The translations under genes and the position numbers were made by a program. A model generated the notes under the pieces. That model saw only the letters and a program-made list of their open reading frames with translations. It did not search any database and was not told the origin of the DNA. From contig NZ_CANMUE010000011.1 of assembly GCF_947500975.1 (NCBI RefSeq), positions 1 through 64,000 of the forward strand: a DNA stretch of 64,000 nt, in the 5' to 3' direction. Below, piece after piece: positions 51,147 to 59,315 of the stretch (position 1 is the stretch's first letter; each line of letters opens with the position of its first letter). This stretch comes from an uncultured Polaribacter sp. Its GTDB lineage: Bacteria > Bacteroidota > Bacteroidia > Flavobacteriales > Flavobacteriaceae.

Positions 51147-52370
51147 ATGTTGAAAAAAAGTATCCCCTTTTTTTTATTTTTTTCAATTTCGTTTAGCTTT
51201 TTTAGTCAAGAAGAAGTAAAACCAAGAACAAAACTCACCAAATTTTTATCAAAATCTTATTATAGTGTCAATTTTGGAGGTATTTTTTATCCATTTTCAA
51301 ATGATAATTTAATTGATGGGTATCAAACAGGAACTTTTAGTAGAAATATATTTTCAGGAAGGTTGTTGTTGGGGCATAAATTTACCGATAATTTATCTTT
51401 ACAATTTGGAACCTTGAGGCCTGCTTCTTGGTTTAAATATGATAATGTAAATAATATTGGTTATGAGAGAAGTGTTTGGATAAACGCCTGGTCTTTATCA
51501 CTTAAAAAAGATTTTAACATTAATCAAAATACATCTTTTTACACAGAAGCTGGTATTGCTAACTTAACTAGATTTGGTTTTTCTATTAATGATAAAGTAA
51601 TTTATGAAGATGCGCATTATGCAAGTTTATTGTATGGTTTTGGTATGCAACATAAATTGAATGATACATGGAGATTGTCTTTAAACGGAACATTTTTACC
51701 AAAATCTAGTAAGCATAATCAGCCTTCAATTTCACAAGTTTCTTTAGGTTTTGAATATCATTTGCAACAATTAGATGATAAAACAGCTAATGAGTACGCT
51801 AGTAACCATTATTTTTTTCCAGATAATATTTTACAACTAAGTTATGGAACAAGTGCAATTGGTTTTGGGTTAAATCGTTTTTTGGGAATGAGTTTAAAAG
51901 TAGGCAATTTTGAAAGCTTTGGAATTCCTGTTTTTTGGGTTGGAGAAGTAAAAGCGAAACATTCTCTTTCTTTAACCTATCAACGATTGGTTTATAGAAC
52001 TAAAAAAATATTTTCTTTAGATTGGGGTGCAAGTGTTACGTATTTTCAATCAGAATTAGGAGAAGAAAATGTATTTGCTTTTTCAATTTTTCCAGTTTTA
52101 CGTTTTTATATATTAAGAAAAAAAGGATTTGATTTTTATACACATTATTCTATTATTGGACCAGCTTATTTAACAAAAAGTGATATTGATGATATTAAAT
52201 CTGGTCCCAAAACAACTTTTCAAGACATTATGGGGTTTGGTGTTTTCATTGGTAATGAAAGAAAATATAATCTTGAATTAAGGATTATGCATTATTCTAA
52301 TGGAAACATTTTTACTAGAAATGCAGGTATAGCGGTTCCAATTCAGTTTACCTTAGGTAAGACTTTTTAA
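51147..52370 (+). CDS. Acyloxyacyl hydrolase (PagL-like) outer-membrane protein
   Basis: Outer-membrane beta-barrel of 407 residues. Signal peptide (1-21, ending SFFSQ). Its C-terminal half has the acyloxyacyl hydrolase/PagL pattern: NLELRIMHYSNGNIFTRNAG with His-x-Ser-Asn near 385 as the expected active-site pair. It ends in IQFTLGKTF with a terminal Phe. Related enzymes take acyl chains off lipid A. The N-terminal 180 residues form a second barrel-like part (VNFGGIFYPFSNDN), making the protein twice the length of simple PagL. The gene starts 11 bases after the Rrf2 gene. Confidence 0.75.
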   Translation: MLKKSIPFFLFFSISFSFFSQEEVKPRTKLTKFLSKSYYSVNFGGIFYPFSNDNLIDGYQTGTFSRNIFSGRLLLGHKFTDNLSLQFGTLRPASWFKYDNVNNIGYERSVWINAWSLSLKKDFNINQNTSFYTEAGIANLTRFGFSINDKVIYEDAHYASLLYGFGMQHKLNDTWRLSLNGTFLPKSSKHNQPSISQVSLGFEYHLQQLDDKTANEYASNHYFFPDNILQLSYGTSAIGFGLNRFLGMSLKVGNFESFGIPVFWVGEVKAKHSLSLTYQRLVYRTKKIFSLDWGASVTYFQSELGEENVFAFSIFPVLRFYILRKKGFDFYTHYSIIGPAYLTKSDIDDIKSGPKTTFQDIMGFGVFIGNERKYNLELRIMHYSNGNIFTRNAGIAVPIQFTLGKTF

Positions 52371-52412
52371 TCATTGAATTATCAATAAATTTTTAGTAAT
52401 TTTTTTATTAAT

Positions 52413-52430
52413 CTATTAAATCTATAGGGT
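52413..52430. promoter_or_regulatory. Operator-like site 1 upstream of the sulfate operon
   Basis: CTATTAAATCTATAGGGT agrees at 15 of 18 bases with the site at 52492-52509, 79 bases away. It is a partial inverted repeat (CTAT...ATAG). Confidence 0.5.
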
Positions 52431-52477
52431 TTAAGTAATTTTTAAGAAATATTACGACTTTATAACTATAAATGATG

Positions 52478-52485
52478 TATGTTTG
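52478..52485 (+). promoter_or_regulatory. Putative -7 promoter box of the sulfate operon
   Basis: TATGTTTG matches TAnnTTTG. It lies 44 bases before the DUF2061 gene and directly before operator-like site 2. Confidence 0.5.
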
Positions 52486-52489
52486 TATT

Positions 52490-52509
52490 CCCTATTAGAT
52501 GAATAGGGT
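52490..52509. promoter_or_regulatory. Operator-like site 2 at the sulfate operon start
   Basis: CCCTATT / AATAGGG flank AGATG, a perfect seven-base inverted repeat. Allowing one base of offset, the outer TATT / AATA extends it. It overlaps the predicted transcription start, where a repressor would block the promoter. An Rrf2-type dimer is the natural candidate. Confidence 0.6.
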
Positions 52510-52529
52510 AATAAAAGTACTCAATTATT

Positions 52530-52793
52530 ATGATTGCAGATCAAATGATTTTTAGTAAAAAAATAGCAAAACAAAGTTTTGAAGAAGATAAAAATTCTGA
52601 AAAACCAGTAAGAAGTGTTGTTAAAGCATTAAGTTGGAGAGTTGTTGGTACCATAGATACATTAGTGGTTTCATATATTTTATCTGGTAAAATTGCATTA
52701 GCAGCATCAATAGCATCAGTAGATTTTTTAACAAAATTAATACTGTATTTCTTTCACGAAAGAGTGTGGAATAAAATAAAATGGGGTAAATAA
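52530..52793 (+). CDS. DUF2061 membrane protein
   Basis: Small membrane protein of 87 residues. DUF2061 signature: RSVVKALSWRVVGTIDTLVVSYILSGK, then ASIASVDFLTKLILYFFHERVWNKIKWGK. Two transmembrane helices at about 36-52 and 57-75 with conserved charged ends. The function is unknown. It is the first gene of the sulfate operon and its stop codon overlaps the cysH start by one base (TAATG), so its product is tied to sulfate assimilation in dosage. An in-frame ATG five codons on (52545) is an alternative start. Confidence 0.88.
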   Translation: MIADQMIFSKKIAKQSFEEDKNSEKPVRSVVKALSWRVVGTIDTLVVSYILSGKIALAASIASVDFLTKLILYFFHERVWNKIKWGK

Positions 52794-53407
52794 TGAGTTT
52801 AGATTTAGATAAAATAAACAACGATTTAAAAGATAAAAGTCCGGCAGAAATTATTGCTTGGGCTATTTCATTTGCAAAAAAACCTGTAATTACAACTAAC
52901 TTCAGACCTTATGAAGTGGCAATTTTAAAAGCAGTAACAGATGTTAAGGCAGATATTAAAGTTATTTGGTGCGATACAGGTTATAATACGGTACAAACCT
53001 ATAAACATGCAGAAGAAATTATAGAAAAGCTGAATTTAAACATTCACTTATATACGCCAAAGCAAACAGCTGCTCATAGAAATGTAGTGATGGGTGTTCC
53101 TTCAATAGAAGATCCAAAACATGCAATTTTTACTGAGCAAGTAAAATTAGAACCTTTTGCAAGAGCAATGAAAGAACATCAACCAGATGTTTGGTTTACA
53201 AACTTAAGAAAAGGTCAAACTGCATTTAGAAACAGTATAGATGTTGTTTCTCAAAGCAAAGACGGAATTGTAAAAGTAAGTCCATTTTATCATTTGTCAG
53301 ATGAGGAATTAGATGCCTATTTAGCTGAAAAAGGCTTGCCAAATGAGTTTACGTATTTCGATCCAACAAAAGTAGAAAGTAATAGAGAATGTGGTTTGCA
53401 TATCTAA
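52793..53407 (+). CDS. cysH: Phosphoadenylyl-sulfate (PAPS) reductase family
   Basis: Reduces activated sulfate to sulfite. The PP-loop part is VITTNFRPYEVAILKAV with WCDTGYNTVQTYKHAEE, and the active-site Cys201 is in ECGLH near the C-terminus. There are only two cysteines (Cys59 and Cys201). The CC and CxxC ligands for the 4Fe-4S cluster of APS reductases are absent, and the place reads FTEQVKLEPFARAM. By that rule the enzyme should use PAPS, yet no cysC (APS kinase) is seen in the window. The gene has 204 residues, shorter than E. coli CysH (244). Confidence 0.85.
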   Translation: MSLDLDKINNDLKDKSPAEIIAWAISFAKKPVITTNFRPYEVAILKAVTDVKADIKVIWCDTGYNTVQTYKHAEEIIEKLNLNIHLYTPKQTAAHRNVVMGVPSIEDPKHAIFTEQVKLEPFARAMKEHQPDVWFTNLRKGQTAFRNSIDVVSQSKDGIVKVSPFYHLSDEELDAYLAEKGLPNEFTYFDPTKVESNRECGLHI

Positions 53408-53418
53408 AAGACATGATT

Positions 53419-54324
53419 ATGAATCAAAGAACAATACAAGTAGATGCTTTAGAAAGTGAAGCAATTTATATTTTTAGAGAAGTAGTTGCACAATTTGAAA
53501 AACCTGTGTTGCTTTTTTCTGGAGGAAAAGACAGTATAACTTTAGTGCGTTTGGCACAGAAAGCATTTTATCCGGCAAAAATTCCTTTTCCTTTAATGCA
53601 TATAGATACCGGACATAATTTTCCAGAAACAATAGAATTTAGAGATCGTTTAACAAAAGAATTGGGTGTTGAATTAATTGTAAGAAACGTTCAAGACAAT
53701 ATTGATAACGGCACTGTAAAAGAAGAAACTGGTAGATATGCAAGTAGAAATATGTTGCAAACAGAAACATTGCTAGACGCTATTGAAGAGTTTGGTTTTG
53801 ATGCATGTATTGGTGGTGCAAGAAGAGATGAAGAAAAAGCAAGAGCAAAAGAAAGAATATTTTCTGTAAGAGACGATTTTGGTCAATGGGATGAAAAAAA
53901 TCAACGTCCAGAAGTATTTGATATGCTAAATGGTAAAATTGATTTAGGACAAAATGTACGTGTTTTTCCAATTTCTAACTGGACAGAATTAGATGTTTGG
54001 TCTTATATAAAACAAGAAGAAATTGAAATTCCATCAATCTATTTTGCGCACAAAAGAAAAACATTTTTTAGAGATGGGTTAATTTGGTCTGCAGATGACG
54101 AGGTTGTGTATAGAGATAAAGAAGAAGAAGTGGTAGAAAGAATGGTTCGTTTTAGAACCGTAGGAGATATGAGTTGTACTGCAGCAGTTTTATCTGATGC
54201 AGTAGATATAGCAAAAGTTGTTGAAGAAATTAGAGATTCATCTATTTCAGAAAGAGGTGCAAGAATTGATGATAAGCGCTCTGAAGCAGCAATGGAAAAA
54301 AGAAAACAACAGGGTTATTTTTAA
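53419..54324 (+). CDS. cysD: Sulfate adenylyltransferase subunit 2
   Basis: PP-loop subunit of ATP sulfurylase, which makes adenylyl sulfate. LLFSGGKDSITLVRLAQKAF is the PP-loop (SGGKDS), MHIDTGHNFPETIEFRD and IGGARRDEEKARAKERIFSVRD are the family blocks, and SDAVDIAKVVEEIRDSSISERGARIDDK ends it. I place the start at ATG 53419 (MNQRTIQVDALESEAIYIF), the homologous point. In-frame ATGs at 53389 and 53413 are possible, but the first overlaps cysH. It lies 11 bases after cysH, with cysN next. Confidence 0.96.
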   Translation: MNQRTIQVDALESEAIYIFREVVAQFEKPVLLFSGGKDSITLVRLAQKAFYPAKIPFPLMHIDTGHNFPETIEFRDRLTKELGVELIVRNVQDNIDNGTVKEETGRYASRNMLQTETLLDAIEEFGFDACIGGARRDEEKARAKERIFSVRDDFGQWDEKNQRPEVFDMLNGKIDLGQNVRVFPISNWTELDVWSYIKQEEIEIPSIYFAHKRKTFFRDGLIWSADDEVVYRDKEEEVVERMVRFRTVGDMSCTAAVLSDAVDIAKVVEEIRDSSISERGARIDDKRSEAAMEKRKQQGYF

Positions 54325-54368
54325 AATTTGTAAAACAAATTTTAAGCGTTAAGTATATGGCTTAAAGC
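54324..54368. repeat. Hairpin pair between cysD and cysN
   Basis: AAATTTGT / ACAAATTT (54324-54331, 54335-54342) is followed by GCGTTAAG / CTTAAAGC (54346-54353, 54361-54368). The two palindromes fill the 60-base gap between the genes. Confidence 0.55.
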
Positions 54369-54384
54369 ATAAAGCATTAAAAAA

Positions 54385-55632
54385 ATGAAAGTACTAAAAA
54401 TAGCAACAGCAGGTAGTGTAGATGATGGCAAAAGTACCTTAATTGGACGTATTTTATATGATACAAAATCATTGACTGACGATAAACTAGAAGCAATAGA
54501 AGAAAAAAGTAGACAACGTGGTTTTGACTATTTAGATTTTTCTTTGGCAACTGATGGTTTAGTTGCAGAGCGCGAACAAGGAATTACAATTGATGTAGCA
54601 CATATTTATTTTTCTACGCCATCAAAAAGTTTCATTATTGCAGATACTCCAGGTCATATAGAATATACAAGAAATATGGTTACTGGTGCATCTACAGCAC
54701 AAGCATCAATTGTTTTAATTGATGCAAGAAACGGAGTTGTAGAGCAAACATACCGTCATTTTTTTATCAATAATTTATTGAGAATTAAAGACGTAGTAAT
54801 TGCTATCAATAAAATGGATTTGGTAGGTTTTTCTGAAGAAAAATTTAATATTATCAAAGGAGAAATAGAATATTTAGCAAGTAAGAGCGAGTATAAAAAT
54901 CAGAATTTAACTTTTATTCCTGTATCAGCTTTACAGGGTGATAATGTAGTTTCTCCCTCTGAAAATATGCCTTGGTATAAAGGTGAAACATTAATGCATC
55001 ATTTAGAGAGCTTAGATACTGAAGATATTCAAGAAATTTCTCAAACCCGTTTTCCTGTTCAAACTGTTATTAGACCAAAAACAGAAGAATATCATGATTT
55101 TAGAGGTTATGCAGGTAAAATTTATGGTGGAGATTTTGAAATTGGAGACGAAGTTGCTGTATTGCCTTCTCAAACTAAATCGAAAATTAAGAGTATTAAT
55201 TTCTTCGATAAAGAATATGAAATTGCAAAAAGTGGAAGTTCTGTAACCATTACTTTAGAAGATAATGTAAATGTAAGCAGGGGAGATATGTTGGTAAAAG
55301 TTAGTGAAGAACCAACCATTGCAAAACAATTAGATGCAACTATTTGTTGGATGGATAAAGAGCCTTTGTTAGCATCACAAAAATATTATATAAAGCATGG
55401 TGTAAATGATGCGCAAGCAAAAATTACACAATTGAATAGTATTATTAAAACAGATTTTTCTGGGGTAGAAGAAAATCCATCAGAATTAGTTTTAAATCAA
55501 ATTGGAGACATTCAATTAAAATTGAGTAAACCATTATTGTTTGATTCTTATAAGAAAAATAAATCAAACGGATCATTTATTCTAATCAACCCAAAAACAA
55601 ACAATACAGTGGGTGTTGGTTTTATAAAATAA
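54385..55632 (+). CDS. cysN: Sulfate adenylyltransferase subunit 1 (GTPase)
   Basis: GTPase partner of CysD that drives ATP sulfurylase. TAGSVDDGKSTLIGRIL (P-loop GSVDDGKS), EREQGITIDVAHIYF, DTPGHIEYTRNMVTGAS and NKMDLVG are the G motifs, followed by EF-Tu-like beta-barrels. It has 415 residues and ends after the barrels, with no C-terminal APS kinase domain as in CysNC fusions. It follows cysD after a 60-base palindrome-bearing gap and precedes the sulfite reductase gene by 127 bases. Confidence 0.96.
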   Translation: MKVLKIATAGSVDDGKSTLIGRILYDTKSLTDDKLEAIEEKSRQRGFDYLDFSLATDGLVAEREQGITIDVAHIYFSTPSKSFIIADTPGHIEYTRNMVTGASTAQASIVLIDARNGVVEQTYRHFFINNLLRIKDVVIAINKMDLVGFSEEKFNIIKGEIEYLASKSEYKNQNLTFIPVSALQGDNVVSPSENMPWYKGETLMHHLESLDTEDIQEISQTRFPVQTVIRPKTEEYHDFRGYAGKIYGGDFEIGDEVAVLPSQTKSKIKSINFFDKEYEIAKSGSSVTITLEDNVNVSRGDMLVKVSEEPTIAKQLDATICWMDKEPLLASQKYYIKHGVNDAQAKITQLNSIIKTDFSGVEENPSELVLNQIGDIQLKLSKPLLFDSYKKNKSNGSFILINPKTNNTVGVGFIK

Positions 55633-55710
55633 AAACTCTTTTTAATTTCCTAAAGGAAAAGTTGTAGAGATTGAAAATATTATAATAAAATAAATAACAA
55701 GATTCTTACT

Positions 55711-55753
55711 GCCCGAGTAAGGATGCCTTCTCTTTAAGAAGGTTAGGATGGGC
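55711..55753. repeat. Hairpin before the sulfite reductase gene
   Basis: GCCC (55711-55714) pairs with GGGC (55750-55753) and CCTTCT (55726-55731) with AGAAGG (55737-55742). The hairpin includes a spurious in-frame ATG (55748), which supports a later start for the sulfite reductase. Confidence 0.55.
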
Positions 55754-55759
55754 TTGTTT

Positions 55760-57865
55760 ATGCAAAGTTTTAGAACAGAAATTGAAAACCCAGTTGTAGA
55801 AAAAGATATTATTGAATTAGCTAATAAAATTCAGCAGTTTCATAATCTACAAATTGATGAAGAAAAATTTAGAAGTTTACGTTTAGCAAGAGGTGTTTAC
55901 GGTCAGCGTCAAGAGGGCGTGCAAATGATTCGTATTAAATTGCCTTATGGTAAAGTGATGAGCAATCAGTTACGTAGAATTTCTGAAGTTTCTGACGAAT
56001 ATTCAAGAGGAAGATTACACATTACTACACGTCAAGATATCCAAATTCATTATGTAGATTTGAATAGAACGCCAGAATTATGGGCAGAATTAGAACGTGA
56101 TGATGTTACATTACGTGAAGCTTGTGGTAACGTAGTTAGAAACGTAACAGCTTCTGAAACTGCAGGAATTGATGTTGATGAACCTTTTGATGTATCTCCT
56201 TATGCAGATGCCTTGTATAAATTCTTTTTACGTAACCCAATTTGTCAAGAAATGGGACGTAAATTTAAAGTGTCTTTTTCTTCAACGGATGAAGATACAG
56301 GATTATCATATTTACACGATTTAGGTTTTATTGCCAAAATAGAAAATGGAGTTCGTGGTTTTAAAGTAATGGCTGCAGGAGGTTTAGGTTCTCAACCACG
56401 TCATGCTGAAGTTTTATATGATTTTTTACCATCAGATAAAATTATTCCAGTTATGGAGGGGGTTTTAAGGGTTTTTGATAGATACGGTGAGCGTAAGAGT
56501 AGAGCAAAGGCAAGAATGAAATTCTTATTAAAAGATATTGGTTTAGAAGCGTTTAGAGGTTTAATTGAGCAAGAGCAAAAAGCAATTGAATTTAAAACTG
56601 TTGCAATTGATGCAGATAGTTATGTGCCATCAAAACCAGTAATAGTTAATAATATTCCAGATGTAGTAATTAAAGACCAGCAGGCTTTCAGTCTTTGGAA
56701 AACGACAAATATTATCCCTCAAAAGCAAGCCGGTTATGTTGCTATCGGAATTAAAGTTTTATTAGGTGATTTTTACACAGATAAAGCCCGCTTATTAGCA
56801 GATTTAGTAGATGAATATGCAGCAGGAGAAATTCGTTTAACATTACGTCAAAATATTGTAATTCCTTTTGTAAAAGAAGATTTAGTTCCTTTTTTCTATC
56901 AAGAATTAGAGAAATTAGGGTTTGTACAAGCAGGTTACAACAAAGCGGTGGATATTACAGCATGCCCAGGAACTGATACTTGTAATTTAGGGATTGCAAG
57001 TAGTACAGGTATTGCTGAAGAATTGGAAAGAGTAATTTCTGCAGAATATCCTCAGTACTTGCAAAACGAAGACCTTATCATTAAAATTAGTGGCTGTATG
57101 AATGCTTGTGGGCAACACAATATGGCAAATATTGGTTTTCAAGGGATGACCGTAAGAACTCCAGAAAAATTAATTGCGCCAGCATTACAAGTTTTATTAG
57201 GTGGTGGTAATTTAGGTGATGGAAATGGAGTTTTTGCCGATAAAGTTGTAAAAGTACCAAGTAAAAGAGGCCCTGAGGCGTTAAGAAGAATCTTAAATGA
57301 TTTTGAAGCAAATGGTAACGGAAAGCAGTTTGTTGAGTATTATAAAGAAAAAGGAGAAAAGTATTTTTATAATTTCTTAAACGATTTACAAGATGTTACT
57401 AATTTAACTCAAGAAGACTTTATCGATTGGGGAGAAGAAAATAAGTATGTAAAAGAAATCGGAATTGGAGAATGTGCAGGTGTTGTTATCGATTTAATTG
57501 CTACTTTATTCTTTGAAAGTGAAGAAAAAATAGAAAATGCAAAAGAAGCGTTTGAAAACAAAGTATATTCTGGAGCAATTTATTACGCATATCAATCTAT
57601 TGTAAATTCAGCAAAAGCGTTGTTATTAGCAGATAATCAAAAGACAAATACTCATGCCGGTATTATAAAACAATTTGATGAATTATTTATTTTATCAGGA
57701 AAAATAGATTTAGGTACTTCTTTTTCTGAATTGATCTATCAAATTAATAAATTTGCGCCAACAAAAGAATTTGCAGAAAAGTATATTGATAATGCAAACG
57801 GATTCTTACAAAAAGTAAGAGCTTTTAGAGAAGCTGAAACTGCTACCGCAGAGAAAGCTATTTAA
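55760..57865 (+). CDS. Ferredoxin-type sulfite reductase fused to a HEPN domain
   Basis: Siroheme and 4Fe-4S reductase (about 560 residues) that turns sulfite into sulfide, in the NirA/Sir family with two half-repeats. Cluster and siroheme ligands are Cys402 and Cys408 (ACPGTDTCNLG) and Cys446 and Cys450 (SGCMNACGQH). RLHITTRQDIQIHY and RNVTASETAG are the substrate-side motifs. After residue 565 a HEPN-type helical domain follows (about 590-690, SGAIYYAYQSIVNSAKALLL). The total of 702 residues exceeds the usual 550-570. I start at ATG 55760 because the ATG at 55748 lies in a hairpin. Electrons should come from the ferredoxin and reductase encoded downstream. Confidence 0.94.
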   Translation: MQSFRTEIENPVVEKDIIELANKIQQFHNLQIDEEKFRSLRLARGVYGQRQEGVQMIRIKLPYGKVMSNQLRRISEVSDEYSRGRLHITTRQDIQIHYVDLNRTPELWAELERDDVTLREACGNVVRNVTASETAGIDVDEPFDVSPYADALYKFFLRNPICQEMGRKFKVSFSSTDEDTGLSYLHDLGFIAKIENGVRGFKVMAAGGLGSQPRHAEVLYDFLPSDKIIPVMEGVLRVFDRYGERKSRAKARMKFLLKDIGLEAFRGLIEQEQKAIEFKTVAIDADSYVPSKPVIVNNIPDVVIKDQQAFSLWKTTNIIPQKQAGYVAIGIKVLLGDFYTDKARLLADLVDEYAAGEIRLTLRQNIVIPFVKEDLVPFFYQELEKLGFVQAGYNKAVDITACPGTDTCNLGIASSTGIAEELERVISAEYPQYLQNEDLIIKISGCMNACGQHNMANIGFQGMTVRTPEKLIAPALQVLLGGGNLGDGNGVFADKVVKVPSKRGPEALRRILNDFEANGNGKQFVEYYKEKGEKYFYNFLNDLQDVTNLTQEDFIDWGEENKYVKEIGIGECAGVVIDLIATLFFESEEKIENAKEAFENKVYSGAIYYAYQSIVNSAKALLLADNQKTNTHAGIIKQFDELFILSGKIDLGTSFSELIYQINKFAPTKEFAEKYIDNANGFLQKVRAFREAETATAEKAI

Positions 57866-57875
57866 ACGAAAAATA

Positions 57876-58646
57876 ATGAGTGTTAAGAAACCAAAATTAA
57901 CGGTTGTAGGTGCAGGCCCTGGAGATATAGATTTAATAACTGTAAAAGCCATAAAAGTTTTAAAAACTGCAGATGTAGTCTTATATGATGCATTGGTAAA
58001 TGAAGAGTTGTTAGAGTATATTAATCCATCAGCTGAATTGATTTTCGTTGGAAAAAGAAGAGGTTGTTATCGTTATCAACAAGAACAAATTAATGAATTG
58101 ATTGTTTCTTGTGCAAAAGCAAGCGGACATGTAGTTCGTTTAAAAGGAGGAGATTCTTTTATTTTTGGTAGAGGAGCAGAAGAAATGGAATACGCAGCAA
58201 ATTTTGGTTTAGAAACTGCAGTTGTGCCTGGTATTTCATCATCTTTAGCGGTGCCAGCCTATCAAAATATACCACTTACAAAGCGGGGTAGTTCTGAGAG
58301 TTTTTGGGTAATTACAGGCACAACAAAAGAACATAAAATATCTTCTGATATTGAATTAGCAGCTAAATCTAATGCAACAGTTGTTGTTTTAATGGGGATG
58401 AGTAAATTGCCTCAAATAGTTGAATTATTTCAAGCAGAAGGTAAAAATGATTTGCCAGTTGCTATTATTCAAGAAGGTACAACGTCTAAAGAAAAAATTG
58501 GAATTGGTACTGTAGATACCATTGAGAATATTGTTGCTGAGAAGGAATTAAGAAATCCTGCAATTATTGTTCTAGGCGAAGTTGTAAAACACCGTCAAAC
58601 AATTTTAGAAATTAAAGAACAATATAAAAACCAAGTAAAAGCATAG
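57876..58646 (+). CDS. cobA: Uroporphyrinogen-III C-methyltransferase
   Basis: SUMT enzyme that uses SAM to make precorrin-2, the start of siroheme synthesis. LTVVGAGPGDIDLITVKAIKVL (Gly-rich P1), VLYDALVNEELLEY, FVGKRRG, VVRLKGGDSFIFGRGAEEM and VVPGISSSLAVPAYQNIPLT are diagnostic. The 256 residues make a stand-alone SUMT, without the CysG oxidase. It lies 10 bases after the sulfite reductase, whose siroheme it helps to make, and 5 bases before the partner dehydrogenase. Confidence 0.96.
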   Translation: MSVKKPKLTVVGAGPGDIDLITVKAIKVLKTADVVLYDALVNEELLEYINPSAELIFVGKRRGCYRYQQEQINELIVSCAKASGHVVRLKGGDSFIFGRGAEEMEYAANFGLETAVVPGISSSLAVPAYQNIPLTKRGSSESFWVITGTTKEHKISSDIELAAKSNATVVVLMGMSKLPQIVELFQAEGKNDLPVAIIQEGTTSKEKIGIGTVDTIENIVAEKELRNPAIIVLGEVVKHRQTILEIKEQYKNQVKA

Positions 58647-58651
58647 TTTTT

Positions 58652-59230
58652 ATGGAAAGAAATAATTTGTATCCTATTTTCTTAAAAACGAAGAGCTTAA
58701 ACGTGCTTATTGTAGGTGGTGGAAATGTAGCGGAAGAAAAGTTAACTTTTCTTTTAAAATCAAGTCCAGATGCTCATGTGACTATAGTGTCGCCAATGTT
58801 TAGAGAGGGTACAATTACACTTGCCAAAAAAGGTTGTGTAACTTTAATTGAAGACATTTATAAAGATATTTATTTACAAGGGAAACATATGGTTGTGGCA
58901 ACTACTGATGTACCAGAAGTAAATGTTCAGGTTTGGAAAGATTGCAGAGCGCAAGCTAAGTTGGTAAACGTTGCTGATAACCCTCCGTATTGTGATTTTT
59001 ATATGGGCGGAATTGTTACCAAAGGAAATGTAAAAGTAGCTATTTCTACCAACGGAAAATCGCCAACAACTGCCAAAAGATTACGTCAATTTTTTGAAGA
59101 AGTAATTCCAGAAAATATTGATGATTTGGTAAAAAATTTAAACGAATATAGAAAAACAATAAAAGGAGATTTCGAACAAAAAGTAGAAGTGTTAAACGAA
59201 TTCACTAAAGGATTAATTGAGAAAAAATAA
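58652..59230 (+). CDS. Precorrin-2 dehydrogenase / sirohydrochlorin ferrochelatase-like
   Basis: A 192-residue protein of the Met8p/CysG-N type. YPIFLKTKSLNVLIVGGGNVAEEKLTFLL is an NAD-binding Rossmann start, and VATTDVPEVNVQVWKDC plus LVNVADNPPYCDFYMGGIV carry the conserved Asp of the oxidase site. ISTNGKSPTTAKRLR is the terminal motif. It completes siroheme synthesis with cobA; whether it also inserts iron, as CysG and Met8p do, is inferred. Confidence 0.93.
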   Translation: MERNNLYPIFLKTKSLNVLIVGGGNVAEEKLTFLLKSSPDAHVTIVSPMFREGTITLAKKGCVTLIEDIYKDIYLQGKHMVVATTDVPEVNVQVWKDCRAQAKLVNVADNPPYCDFYMGGIVTKGNVKVAISTNGKSPTTAKRLRQFFEEVIPENIDDLVKNLNEYRKTIKGDFEQKVEVLNEFTKGLIEKK

Positions 59231-59231
59231 T

Positions 59232-59283
59232 GTCATTGCAAACAAAGTAAAGCAATCTCTAAATTAAAAAGCAGATTACTTTT
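59232..59283. repeat. GTCATT-type palindromic intergenic element
   Basis: GTCATTGCAAACAAAGTAAAGCAATCT followed by AGCAGATTACTT gives an inner AGCAATCT / AGATTACT match. It resembles the left arm of the element at 22230-22299. It fills the 85-base gap before the ferredoxin reductase gene. Confidence 0.55.
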
Positions 59284-59315
59284 AAGTTTTAATTGTTTTG
59301 ACAAAAAAAGAGAAT

